Assembly (NCBI RefSeq): GCF_040513375.1
Contig: NZ_JBEVTG010000001.1
Coordinates: 1,240,001-1,304,000 of the forward strand
DNA: 64,000 bases
Reading direction: 5' to 3'
Source of the DNA: Flagellimonas_B algarum
GTDB taxonomy: Bacteria; Bacteroidota; Bacteroidia; Flavobacteriales; Flavobacteriaceae
Under the pieces are notes generated by a model. That model ran no database searches. It saw only the letters and a program-made list of their open reading frames with translations, and was not told the DNA's origin. Below, piece by piece: positions 1-7,734 of the stretch. The translations under genes and the position numbers were made by a program. Positions within the stretch are counted from its first letter, which is position 1; every line of letters starts with the position of its first letter.

Positions 1-741
1 TCATACGCGCGTGCCAACCGTGAACCCAACCGAAACGATTATGAAAACGGGAATCCCAGACCCGAACGCTTGAATGATTTTGAGTTGGGGTGGCGGTATG
101 TATCACCCGATGTTCAGGTGAATACCAATGTGTATTACATGCGCTACAAAGATCAATTGGTCTTGACCGGTGCTTTGAACGATGTTGGAGCTCCACTACG
201 TGCGAATGTTGGGGATAGTTATCGTCTCGGACTGGAAGTCGACGCTACGGTCAGGATTGGTCGCCGTTTCGTATGGCGCCCCAATATTGCTTTAAGCGAC
301 AACCGGAACCTGGATTTTTTCTTTCAACGTGACGGCCAATTGCAGAATTTGGGTAAAACCAATATCGCTTATTCGCCGAACTTGGTCGCGGGTAATATCA
401 TTTCGTTCGTGCCCAGCGAAGACTTTCAAATATCGTTCTTGTCGAAATTCGTGGGCAAACAGTATATGGGCAACATCGATTCGGAAAACTCCGTACTCGA
501 CGCGTATTCGCAAACCGACTTGAACCTTCAATACGTTATTGAAATGAACGGGTTCTTCGATAACATCGTCCTTTCGGGCTTGGTGAACAATTTGTTCGAC
601 CAAGACATCGTATCGAACGGCTATTTTTTCACCTTCGATGACGATTTCTCCGATCCAGGTACCATCACTACCATAGAAGGGGCCGGATTTTATCCACAGG
701 CGGGGATCAACTTCCTATTGGGGGCGACGGTGAACTTTTAA
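1..741 (+). CDS. TonB-dependent receptor, C-terminal part (5' end outside window)
   Basis: The frame is open from base 1, so the gene enters from the left; about 246 residues remain. The segment has the alternating polar/hydrophobic strands and aromatic residues of an outer-membrane beta-barrel, an N-N-L-F-D motif typical of the last strands of TonB-dependent receptors, and a C-terminal Phe (V-N-F) as needed for barrel assembly. Such receptors import siderophores, glycans or other large ligands using TonB energy. The plug and any carboxypeptidase-like domain lie outside the window, so the substrate cannot be named. An HTCS regulator lies 357 bp downstream on the same strand, but a functional link is only a guess. 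Confidence 0.88.
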   Translation, partial: SYARANREPNRNDYENGNPRPERLNDFELGWRYVSPDVQVNTNVYYMRYKDQLVLTGALNDVGAPLRANVGDSYRLGLEVDATVRIGRRFVWRPNIALSDNRNLDFFFQRDGQLQNLGKTNIAYSPNLVAGNIISFVPSEDFQISFLSKFVGKQYMGNIDSENSVLDAYSQTDLNLQYVIEMNGFFDNIVLSGLVNNLFDQDIVSNGYFFTFDDDFSDPGTITTIEGAGFYPQAGINFLLGATVNF

Positions 742-1098
742 GTGTGCCTCTTTTCGGTATTGGTGTTCGCTCCGGCTAGGTATTGCCAGTTCCCCCGGGC
801 GGACACTGCCGAAGAGGTGATTCTAAGCCCTCGGTTTCCGTGTGAGGGTCGGCAACATCCATTGGTTGATCGTGGCGTACCATCCTTCGATTCGCAAACG
901 GCGGTTGCGCTTTACTAAATCCCTTTTCGATTGAAGCGCAGTTCGGATCTCATGGGGCTTGACCTACATTGGGTTCTTGCCGCTTCCCTATTGAACACAT
1001 ATGTAACGCGATTTGTTACATAAGAGGTTAAAAATTCTTTCGGAAATCCATATCATTGGAGGTCAGCTATGGCAAAAACACAGCTCACCATTGACTGA
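742..1098. other. Intergenic region between TonB receptor and HTCS regulator
   Basis: No convincing gene is seen in these 357 bases. An imperfect inverted repeat (arms 747-759 and 807-817, with a 2-nt bulge) follows the receptor and could be an RNA hairpin, but it has no T-run. A perfect 7-bp inverted repeat ATGTAAC-N7-GTTACAT lies at 1001-1021 and is a candidate operator. A 9-codon ORF (1069-1098) preceded by GGAGGT ends exactly where the HTCS start codon begins. Confidence 0.6.
1001..1021. promoter_or_regulatory. Candidate HTCS operator: inverted repeat ATGTAAC-N7-GTTACAT
   Basis: Two perfect 7-bp arms (1001-1007 and 1015-1021) lie about 80 bp before the HTCS start. The right arm contains TGTTACAT, which recurs twice downstream of the HTCS gene at 4176-4204, so the sequence is likely bound by the AraC-type domain encoded between them. 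This is inferred from the repeats alone. Confidence 0.45.
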
Positions 1099-4000
1099 AT
1101 GGACTTATTTCGATCCGTATCGCTTCTTTTTTTACTTCCGTTGTGCCTAACGGGTCAAATCGAAATTCCCTCTTTTAAGGAAGTCCTCATCAATAATGAT
1201 GATGGCCTGAACTCATGGTTGATGATCGAACATATCGAACAAACCCCGGACGGGGCGCTTTGGTTTTTGATTAATGAAGGGGTGTATCGATACAACGGAA
1301 TACGGGCCGTGAACGTTTCTAGATTTCTTTCGACCCGCACCGAACATCGGTTAACCGATCAACAAGCGACCTGCTTTACTTTCGATTCTGAGGGGGTGTT
1401 ATGGCTCGGACGAAGGAAAGGCCTGTACAAAATCGATTTGGATCGGCTCGACATAGTGAAGATCGCCCTCGATGAACCCATGCGACCCTCGAACCATCGC
1501 AATTACATCTTGCAAATCGAAGAACATCGTGATACGATGTACGTCGGTACGGCGAATGGATTGTATTTGGTCGACCGCAACAGTGGTAGTAAGCTTAAGG
1601 GTTACTTGAACCATGGCGATCTTCCTGAACGATTTCGGGAAACCACGAAATCCGTCAAATCCATCTATCCCGGTATTGAGGAAGGCATCATCTGGGTCGC
1701 CTTGATGGATGGACTCTATCGCATCTCCAAAAAAGATGATCGTTTCGAACGCTATACCATTCCAGATCAGTGGTCCGACTCACTATCGCATAATTTTTTC
1801 CCTTCCGATCAAATTAGCGACAAGATCTATTTTCCCTCATGGGGTTTGGGTATGGTCTCTTTTGAATTTGAAACCAAAAGGTTCCATCGATACCCCACTT
1901 CCGATCAACAGCGCGATGCGCATGATCACAATACCATTCGCACGACCATACCGGTCAACGACTCCCTGATGTTTCTAAGCGCCTCAAGGATCGGCAACGG
2001 AATTTTTAACCGGAACAGCAATACCTACACATGGTTGCCCACACCTGACGAAATGAAACAGACTTGGGCCACCCAATTGTTCCGGGATATGAACGGCTTT
2101 ATCTGGAGTGCTCAGACCGGTAGGATTTTCAGAACGGAAGAACCGATCCCAGGTGATTTTGGTCCTTCACCTGCCGTTTTGGATATTTCGGCGGTCTACG
2201 TCAATGGCAAGTTGCAAACCATACCCGCACTTCTGAAAAACCCGCTGCTAGAACTTAACGAATATCAAAAAGACGTGGGCTTGGAATTCACCTTGACCAG
2301 GCCCCATACGTTCACATCGGTAACCTATGAATATCGATTGTGGAATGGACCTTGGAAACCGATACCGGACGACAACTTTTTACAATTGTCCCTCAAAACC
2401 GGAAGCAATCCGGTTTACCTCAGGGCATTGTCGGCCAAGGGTACGCCAATCGCCGAAACGGAGCTTGGGTTATCCGTAGTGGTCCCGTTTTATAAGACGA
2501 TATGGTTTCTCGTGTTGGTCGCCTTATTCCTAATAACGACTACCTATTTCTTGGTCCATTATCGGAACGAAAAAGCGTTGATCAATAAACTTCAGGAACT
2601 TGATATGGCGAAGTCGAAGTTCTTCAACAATATTTCGCATGAGTTCAGGACCCCGCTGACCATCATGGCAAGTCCCTTACAACGTCGTTTGGAACATGAC
2701 GTGGTCGACCCTTTGGACAAAAAAGAGTTCGGTCTCATCTTGAAAAGCAACAGGCGTTTGTTGCATTTGGTCGATCAATTGTTGGAACTGTCAAAACTGG
2801 AATCAGGGAATGCCAAATTGATGGTTTCCTTGGTTCATCTTGCCCCATTTTTGAACACCTTAGCCGAGCCCTTTCAATATCAAGCTGAGAATCGCGGTAA
2901 GGCCTTTCAATTCAACAACCAACTGTCGGAAGCCTCTGTATGGTGTGATGCCCAAGCCCTGCAAACCATACTGACGAACTTGCTTTCGAACGCGATCAAA
3001 TATAGTGAGGAAGGGGGCCATATCGAGCTTGAGGCCAAATACCACAAGCATATATTGAAGGTCAGGGTCGAAAACTCGGGACAACCCCTAGCAAAAGACC
3101 AGCAAGAGCGCCTTTTCGACCGATTCTACCAAACCGATCCGAATAATATCGGTGTTGGCATCGGACTCGCGTTGGCCAAGGAATTGGTCGAATTGCACAA
3201 AGGCAAGATCTGGATCGATCGTTTTTATAAAGAAGGCACGGCTTTCGAGATCGAATTGCCCATACATAAATCCGCGTATGCCGTTTCAGAGATTACTAGT
3301 GTGAAGGAAAATAAAGTCATGGAGTTGGTCACCCTTGAGGAAGCCTTGTCCGAAACTTTGGACGCTGAAGCGGATGATGACAAACCCCATATACTCGTGG
3401 TCGAGGACAATGACGATCTTCGGGCGATTTTGGTTGAGAATTTCAAGGAATCCTTCAAGGTGTCAACCGCGGGAGATGGATTGGAGGGAGAGGCCAAAGC
3501 CATCGGAATCGTACCTGATCTGATCGTTTCCGACATTATGATGCCCCATAAAAATGGGATCGACATGACCAAGGCCTTAAAACAAAATGAATTGACCGCC
3601 CATATCCCGATTATTTTGTTGACTGCCAAGGCTGGTAGCGAAAATGAACTGGTCGGCGCCCAGATCGGGGCTGATGATTACATGACCAAACCGTTCAACA
3701 ATACCCTTTTGAAGACCAAGATGCTAAACCTCTTGGCACTCCGCCAAAAAATGCGTTCCCGATATAGCCAAGAAGTCGTCTTGAAACCTAAGGATATTGC
3801 GATAAGTCCACCTGATGAGGTTTTACTCAAACGCTTACAGGCGGTTTTGGATTCGAATTTGACGGAATCCTCTTTTTCTGCTCATGATTTCGCAAGGGAA
3901 ATGGGATTTAGCCGGATGCAGCTGCATCGAAAGTTAAAGGCGCTTACGGGCCTTTCAACAACCGGCTTCATCAGGTCCCAACGTTTGAAACTAGCAGTCC

Positions 4001-4134
4001 AACTCCTTGAAAAATCGGATGCCAACGTTTCCGAAGCCTGTTATCGATCCGGCTTCAACAATCTTTCCTATTTCGCCAAATGCTTTAAGAATGCATATGG
4101 GGTAAGTCCGTCCGAGTATTCGAACAAGGCTTGA
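1099..4134 (+). CDS. Hybrid two-component system regulator (HTCS)
   Basis: A 1011-residue one-protein signalling system. Residues 1-20 are a signal peptide or anchor. Residues about 30-370 hold several two-component-regulator propeller repeats (W-L-G/W-V-A...G-L-Y-x-I pattern), and a Y_Y_Y-like beta domain follows. A membrane helix lies near 469-490. The kinase core has phospho-acceptor His514 in N-I-S-H-E-F-R-T-P and an ATPase domain with N and G boxes. A receiver domain has Asp812 (S-D-I-M-M-P), and an AraC-type helix-turn-helix fills about 905-1011. Family HTCS proteins sense oligosaccharides or other periplasmic ligands and activate nearby uptake genes. The sensor here is roughly half the usual length, suggesting one propeller instead of two. 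No SusC/SusD pair or glycoside hydrolase follows, so the ligand is unknown. Confidence 0.93.
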   Translation: MDLFRSVSLLFLLPLCLTGQIEIPSFKEVLINNDDGLNSWLMIEHIEQTPDGALWFLINEGVYRYNGIRAVNVSRFLSTRTEHRLTDQQATCFTFDSEGVLWLGRRKGLYKIDLDRLDIVKIALDEPMRPSNHRNYILQIEEHRDTMYVGTANGLYLVDRNSGSKLKGYLNHGDLPERFRETTKSVKSIYPGIEEGIIWVALMDGLYRISKKDDRFERYTIPDQWSDSLSHNFFPSDQISDKIYFPSWGLGMVSFEFETKRFHRYPTSDQQRDAHDHNTIRTTIPVNDSLMFLSASRIGNGIFNRNSNTYTWLPTPDEMKQTWATQLFRDMNGFIWSAQTGRIFRTEEPIPGDFGPSPAVLDISAVYVNGKLQTIPALLKNPLLELNEYQKDVGLEFTLTRPHTFTSVTYEYRLWNGPWKPIPDDNFLQLSLKTGSNPVYLRALSAKGTPIAETELGLSVVVPFYKTIWFLVLVALFLITTTYFLVHYRNEKALINKLQELDMAKSKFFNNISHEFRTPLTIMASPLQRRLEHDVVDPLDKKEFGLILKSNRRLLHLVDQLLELSKLESGNAKLMVSLVHLAPFLNTLAEPFQYQAENRGKAFQFNNQLSEASVWCDAQALQTILTNLLSNAIKYSEEGGHIELEAKYHKHILKVRVENSGQPLAKDQQERLFDRFYQTDPNNIGVGIGLALAKELVELHKGKIWIDRFYKEGTAFEIELPIHKSAYAVSEITSVKENKVMELVTLEEALSETLDAEADDDKPHILVVEDNDDLRAILVENFKESFKVSTAGDGLEGEAKAIGIVPDLIVSDIMMPHKNGIDMTKALKQNELTAHIPIILLTAKAGSENELVGAQIGADDYMTKPFNNTLLKTKMLNLLALRQKMRSRYSQEVVLKPKDIAISPPDEVLLKRLQAVLDSNLTESSFSAHDFAREMGFSRMQLHRKLKALTGLSTTGFIRSQRLKLAVQLLEKSDANVSEACYRSGFNNLSYFAKCFKNAYGVSPSEYSNKA

Positions 4135-4175
4135 ATACGACCATCCACCATCGATTTTAGACCATTGATACAGCA

Positions 4176-4204
4176 TGTTACATAGCTGTTCAATTCTGTT
4201 ACGT
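4176..4204 (+). promoter_or_regulatory. Direct repeats TGTTACAT / TGTTACGT spaced 21 bp
   Basis: TGTTACAT (4176-4183) and TGTTACGT (4197-4204) start exactly 21 bp apart, two helical turns, on the same DNA face. AraC-type regulators typically bind direct repeats with this spacing. The site lies between the HTCS gene and the envelope cluster, and one half-site is identical to the arm at 1014-1021 upstream of the HTCS gene. I infer this is the HTCS target controlling 4272-9359. Confidence 0.5.
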
Positions 4205-4271
4205 TCATGGCAGCCACCTTGTCGTCGCCGCCCTACATTCGTTGAGGTATTCCCGCATTGGAAGCAATGAA

Positions 4272-4424
4272 ATGAATCGAAATGAGGACGTCTTAGAAGG
4301 AGAACTGGGCCCCTCCCACCAGTTCAAGATTTTTTTGAATATCGACCATTTGAACCAGGGGGCATACACCCTTTACATCACCTGTAAAGACAAAACGATC
4401 ACAAGCATACGATTTACTAAATGA
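4272..4424 (+). CDS. Small hypothetical protein (50 aa)
   Basis: A short ORF from ATG 4272 (an in-frame TTG exists at 4242). The C-terminal half has the pattern of a beta-hairpin ending in basic residues (L-N-Q-G-A-Y-T-L-Y-I then K-D-K-T-I), resembling the end of T9SS-type or small flavobacterial beta-sandwich proteins. No signal peptide is present. It lies 7 bp before the next secreted protein on the same strand, consistent with one transcript. It could also be the remnant of a larger gene. I do not recognise a family. Confidence 0.4.
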   Translation: MNRNEDVLEGELGPSHQFKIFLNIDHLNQGAYTLYITCKDKTITSIRFTK

Positions 4425-4431
4425 TTCGGAT

Positions 4432-4797
4432 ATGAAAACAAAAGTACTGTTAGTTTCAACTCTGCTCCTGGCTACCACCTACTGGGTGGGTGCACAGGAA
4501 ACCAAGAAAAAGAAAGACTCCATTGTCAACAAGCAAGACAATTTTATGGATTTGGCCACCAAATCATTCTCCGGTGTATTCGGGGAAAGCCTTAATGGGA
4601 ACCCAAAGAAAATGGGAAAGGGAATGGGATTTTTGGAATTCTTGGAACAGAGCGGTTTCACTGAAAAAGAGAAAATGGAATACCGGTCTTTATATGTGAT
4701 GCAAAGCCAGGAAATGACCCAAGAACAGCGCGATTCGCTCGGATTGGTATTGTCTAAGAAGATTATTGAAGGTGAAAAGAAAAAAAATAGACCATGA
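4432..4797 (+). CDS. Secreted hypothetical protein (121 aa)
   Basis: Residues 1-21 form a clean signal peptide ending in V-G-A-Q. The mature part is highly charged, with a lysine-rich start, a Gly/Met/Lys stretch (K-K-M-G-K-G-M-G) and a C-terminal amphipathic helix with basic tail, so it is probably a small periplasmic helical protein. No catalytic motif is visible. The stop overlaps the start of the next gene (ATGA, 4 bp), indicating translational coupling. I do not recognise the family. Confidence 0.75.
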   Translation: MKTKVLLVSTLLLATTYWVGAQETKKKKDSIVNKQDNFMDLATKSFSGVFGESLNGNPKKMGKGMGFLEFLEQSGFTEKEKMEYRSLYVMQSQEMTQEQRDSLGLVLSKKIIEGEKKKNRP

Positions 4798-5585
4798 AAA
4801 TTACGAGGATAGTCGTCATCGCGGTACTGATCTTGACCACCCACACCGCGAATGCACAGTTTTTGAAGAAATTAGGAAAGCGTGCCGAACGTTCGGCGAA
4901 AAATGCGATCGAATTCAAAGTTGGTCAAAAAACAAGAAGGATCACGCAAAGGGCCTTTGATTCGGTATTCAACAATGAAGGCAAACTGCTGAAAGGTAAA
5001 AAAGGGGCCCCGAGCTCCGATTACACCTTTACTCACAAATACGTGCTAAGGCTTGATGATGGAAAGCACCAGAGTGATTTAAACTATTTTCTTAGTGCGA
5101 CGAAACTCCAGTTTGCCATTTACCAAACGCTTGATGAACAAAGTAGTATGATAACCGTGATAGACGGCGAAACCAAACGGATGCATAATTTTTCCGATTT
5201 AAAAGGAAAGAAATCGAGAATGAGCATGCAATTCAACGATCAAAAATCCTTGCAGCAGACCATGGAAACACCCGAGTTTTCCATAGAACCCACCGGCAAT
5301 GAAAAAGATATCCTAGGATTTCACAGTAAAGAATATGCCGTAAGTGGTAAATATGCGGAAGGCACCATTTGGATGACCACTGAGGCGGGTGTTGGTTTTC
5401 CTTCAGAGATGTTCAAGGCCATGGTCAAGAAGAATAAAGGAAACCAATGGTTTGGGTTGAAGGGTGGTCTGGTGATGGAAATGGACATGGTCGACCTAAG
5501 CTCAAAAAAGAACGAACGCATCACGATGCGCTGTATCGAATTAAAGGCTGAAGAACTGGTTTTGGAAGTCATGCCATATAATTGA
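4794..5585 (+). CDS. Secreted DUF4412-like protein (263 aa)
   Basis: A signal peptide (residues 1-22, ending A-N-A-Q) is followed by the basic helix F-L-K-K-L-G-K-R-A-E-R that is common at the start of Bacteroidota DUF4412 proteins. The rest is a beta-rich domain with T-V-I-D-G-E-T-K, G-F-x-S-K-E-Y and a final strand pair (L-V-M-E-M-D-M). DUF4412 proteins are periplasmic or surface exposed and of unknown function; the fold is suspected to bind lipids or lipoproteins. The gene is translationally coupled to the preceding one and lies 13-49 bp before the next. Confidence 0.75.
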   Translation: MKITRIVVIAVLILTTHTANAQFLKKLGKRAERSAKNAIEFKVGQKTRRITQRAFDSVFNNEGKLLKGKKGAPSSDYTFTHKYVLRLDDGKHQSDLNYFLSATKLQFAIYQTLDEQSSMITVIDGETKRMHNFSDLKGKKSRMSMQFNDQKSLQQTMETPEFSIEPTGNEKDILGFHSKEYAVSGKYAEGTIWMTTEAGVGFPSEMFKAMVKKNKGNQWFGLKGGLVMEMDMVDLSSKKNERITMRCIELKAEELVLEVMPYN

Positions 5586-5634
5586 TCCGTAATACCCAAT
5601 GGTTTTCAATTCAATTACCACAAATTTTCGAAAG

Positions 5635-7734
5635 ATGCAATGGACCATTAGAATCCTATTGCTTTTGGGCCCACTGTTATTTACAGGGATCGTATATGCC
5701 CAGAAGAAACCCTCGTTGACCCCACCGTCCTTAAAGGACCGCGTGAAAACCACCGTTACCCTTACACCCGACCCACAAGAACTGGGGGTGATGTCTTATT
5801 ATACCGAAGACAGCGTGTTGAGGGATAGTGCCAACTATTTGATCAAGGGAACGACAACCGTTCAAAACGTGATGGTCACTGTGATCGCCAAAGATCCCAG
5901 TGTACCGCTTACCGTCGATTTTGTTAAAAAGGATTGGAAGGACCATCAGCGGTCGGGAGTGACCGAAGACGGGATTTTTCAAACATCCTTTGACACAGCG
6001 GGTGATTTTGGGATCATATTGAGCGGTAAGGACCGCCCTGCTTTTTATTTGGCTGTTTGGGCGTCGGGAGAAGTGATTCCGAAGGCCGAGACACTTTTTT
6101 ACTCGAAAACCGATGTTCCTGAGAGTGTGCCTTCCGATACGACGGATTCCTATGGGTCGCTGTACCTCATCATAGCGGCGATGGCAGCGCTGATAATCAT
6201 CCTGTTGTTCTTGGTCTTAAGGAAAAAACGAAAGCTTAGAAACATGGTCATCCCGCTGTTGGCCCTTCTGCTCACGCATTCCTTACCGGCACAAGGTCGC
6301 GGAGGGGTGATGAGGATCATGAACAAGATCAACGATATTATAAAAAACAAAAGTACAGGCGATGCCATTTCCGATTTGAGCGACTACGGTGAGCTCGTAA
6401 GCAAAATTCGATCCGGGGCCATTAATATGGGCAATTTCTTGGCAGTAGGAGATGAAAATTCCAGTGTCGAACTCGATCCCCTCGGGCAACCCCCGATGCC
6501 TTCATCCTGTTTGGATTCCTATACGGAACGGGAAGGCGAGTCTACTATCGAAAGCCCGTCCATCGACCGGCGATCTCCGTCAGAAGATCGTACAAATGAG
6601 GCGTCAAGTGGTACACGGACGGATGCCAATACGAAGTATGGGACGCCTGAAGCGGAAGATACCAAATACGGCGATCCAAGGGTTTCCGATATGGATCCAA
6701 AAGATACCCCGTTCAGGATGCCCTTGTATGATAAAGAAGGCAATTTGATCGATAAGGGAGATGCCGACGACCCGCCCGAAAAGATAAGCACGGACCTTGA
6801 AGGGGGAATACCGAATCCTTTCATCGGTTTTTCGTCGAGAAGTGGGGCATTCGAACGGCTTCCTAAGTATGATTTGAACGGGGGACTACTTGACCGGGGT
6901 GATTTTCCGGACGCACCCTTGTTGATAAATCCGCAAACCGGAATGCCATTTATGTCTCCCATCATCGACGGATCGGAAAGACGCTCCAGTTTTATACGAC
7001 AACCGAAATATGATGCAGACGGAAGGCTGCTCGATCCAGGCGATTTTTCAAATGCCCCGAAGGAAATAGACCCTGACGGCCAATTGGATACAAACGGCGT
7101 TTTTACCGGTGATTCACGGACCATCACGCAAGAGCGGGAACCCAAGTATGATAGCAAGGGCAATCTTGTGGATGCCGGCGATGACCCCAACCCACCGAAA
7201 CAGATCGAGGCTTCGAACACAACTCCCACAGCAGTGATTACCGATGAGGGTAGAAAAATGACACAGCCGTCCGATAGGCCAACTCCAACGAACCGACCGA
7301 ATCACGATAGGCCGCAAAATAGGGAGACGCCATCGGATGGGATAGGCAAGAACGATGCTAAGGATGGATGTGAGTGCTTACGCAAGGCCTACCGAAATTT
7401 AGATCATGCCCGGTTTACCTTGGAAAAACTGCGGATCATTTATGCCAACTATAAAAAGAAAGTTGACTTTGGTATCAAGTTCGGCGATGATGTTTCATCC
7501 ATTCACGGCGTTTCCGGTTTGGTCTGGCAGAATGAGAAGATCAAAATCTTGAAAGGCGTTAAAAACCTAGAACGGACCTATGACCAAAAACACCCTGAGT
7601 TGATAGCGAGCCTTAAAGCGGCCTTGTTGGAAATCAGTACCTGCGAGGCCATGCTCGGCGAAAAAGACTGGTACCAAAAGTTCGGATATTTTTATTTGAC
7701 GTTCATGAACGATAAATACAAAAGAAAAGGATGA
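5635..7734 (+). CDS. Envelope protein with four 47-residue repeats and an internal signal-peptide-like segment
   Basis: Start 5635 is preferred over 5599 because it gives a normal signal peptide (M-Q-W-T-I-R... ending V-Y-A-Q); the longer form is 711 aa. Order: a beta-rich extracytoplasmic domain (to about residue 185, counted from 5599), a strong membrane helix (I-I-A-A-M-A-A-L-I-I-I-L-L-F), a basic stretch R-K-K-R-K, and then a second segment near residue 216 that itself looks like a signal peptide (cleavage-like L-P-A-Q). After this comes a low-complexity acidic region with four repeats of P-K-Y-D-x2-G-x-L-x-D-x-G-D (6718-7206, period 141/141/138 nt) and a helical C-terminal domain with Cys-x-Cys and one more Cys. 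The function is unknown. Its stop overlaps the next start by 4 bp. Confidence 0.72.
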   Translation: MQWTIRILLLLGPLLFTGIVYAQKKPSLTPPSLKDRVKTTVTLTPDPQELGVMSYYTEDSVLRDSANYLIKGTTTVQNVMVTVIAKDPSVPLTVDFVKKDWKDHQRSGVTEDGIFQTSFDTAGDFGIILSGKDRPAFYLAVWASGEVIPKAETLFYSKTDVPESVPSDTTDSYGSLYLIIAAMAALIIILLFLVLRKKRKLRNMVIPLLALLLTHSLPAQGRGGVMRIMNKINDIIKNKSTGDAISDLSDYGELVSKIRSGAINMGNFLAVGDENSSVELDPLGQPPMPSSCLDSYTEREGESTIESPSIDRRSPSEDRTNEASSGTRTDANTKYGTPEAEDTKYGDPRVSDMDPKDTPFRMPLYDKEGNLIDKGDADDPPEKISTDLEGGIPNPFIGFSSRSGAFERLPKYDLNGGLLDRGDFPDAPLLINPQTGMPFMSPIIDGSERRSSFIRQPKYDADGRLLDPGDFSNAPKEIDPDGQLDTNGVFTGDSRTITQEREPKYDSKGNLVDAGDDPNPPKQIEASNTTPTAVITDEGRKMTQPSDRPTPTNRPNHDRPQNRETPSDGIGKNDAKDGCECLRKAYRNLDHARFTLEKLRIIYANYKKKVDFGIKFGDDVSSIHGVSGLVWQNEKIKILKGVKNLERTYDQKHPELIASLKAALLEISTCEAMLGEKDWYQKFGYFYLTFMNDKYKRKG
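6718..7206 (+). repeat. In-frame tandem repeat, four units, 47-residue period
   Basis: The motif (L/P)-(K)-Y-D-x2-G-x-L-x-D-x-G-D begins at 6718, 6859, 7000 and 7138, i.e. spacings of 141, 141 and 138 nt (47, 47 and 46 residues). Only about 20 residues of each unit are conserved, while the linkers diverge. This suggests an old duplication and selection on the Y-D...G-D core, perhaps for binding metal or a surface. Confidence 0.75.

Noticed and set aside
742..1000. Possible small gene or decayed gene upstream of the HTCS
   Set aside because: Only short open stretches are present, with no start signal and no recognisable family.
4242..4271. TTG-initiated extension of the 50-aa ORF
   Set aside because: An ATG at 4272 is available, and the extra residues overlap the presumed promoter region.
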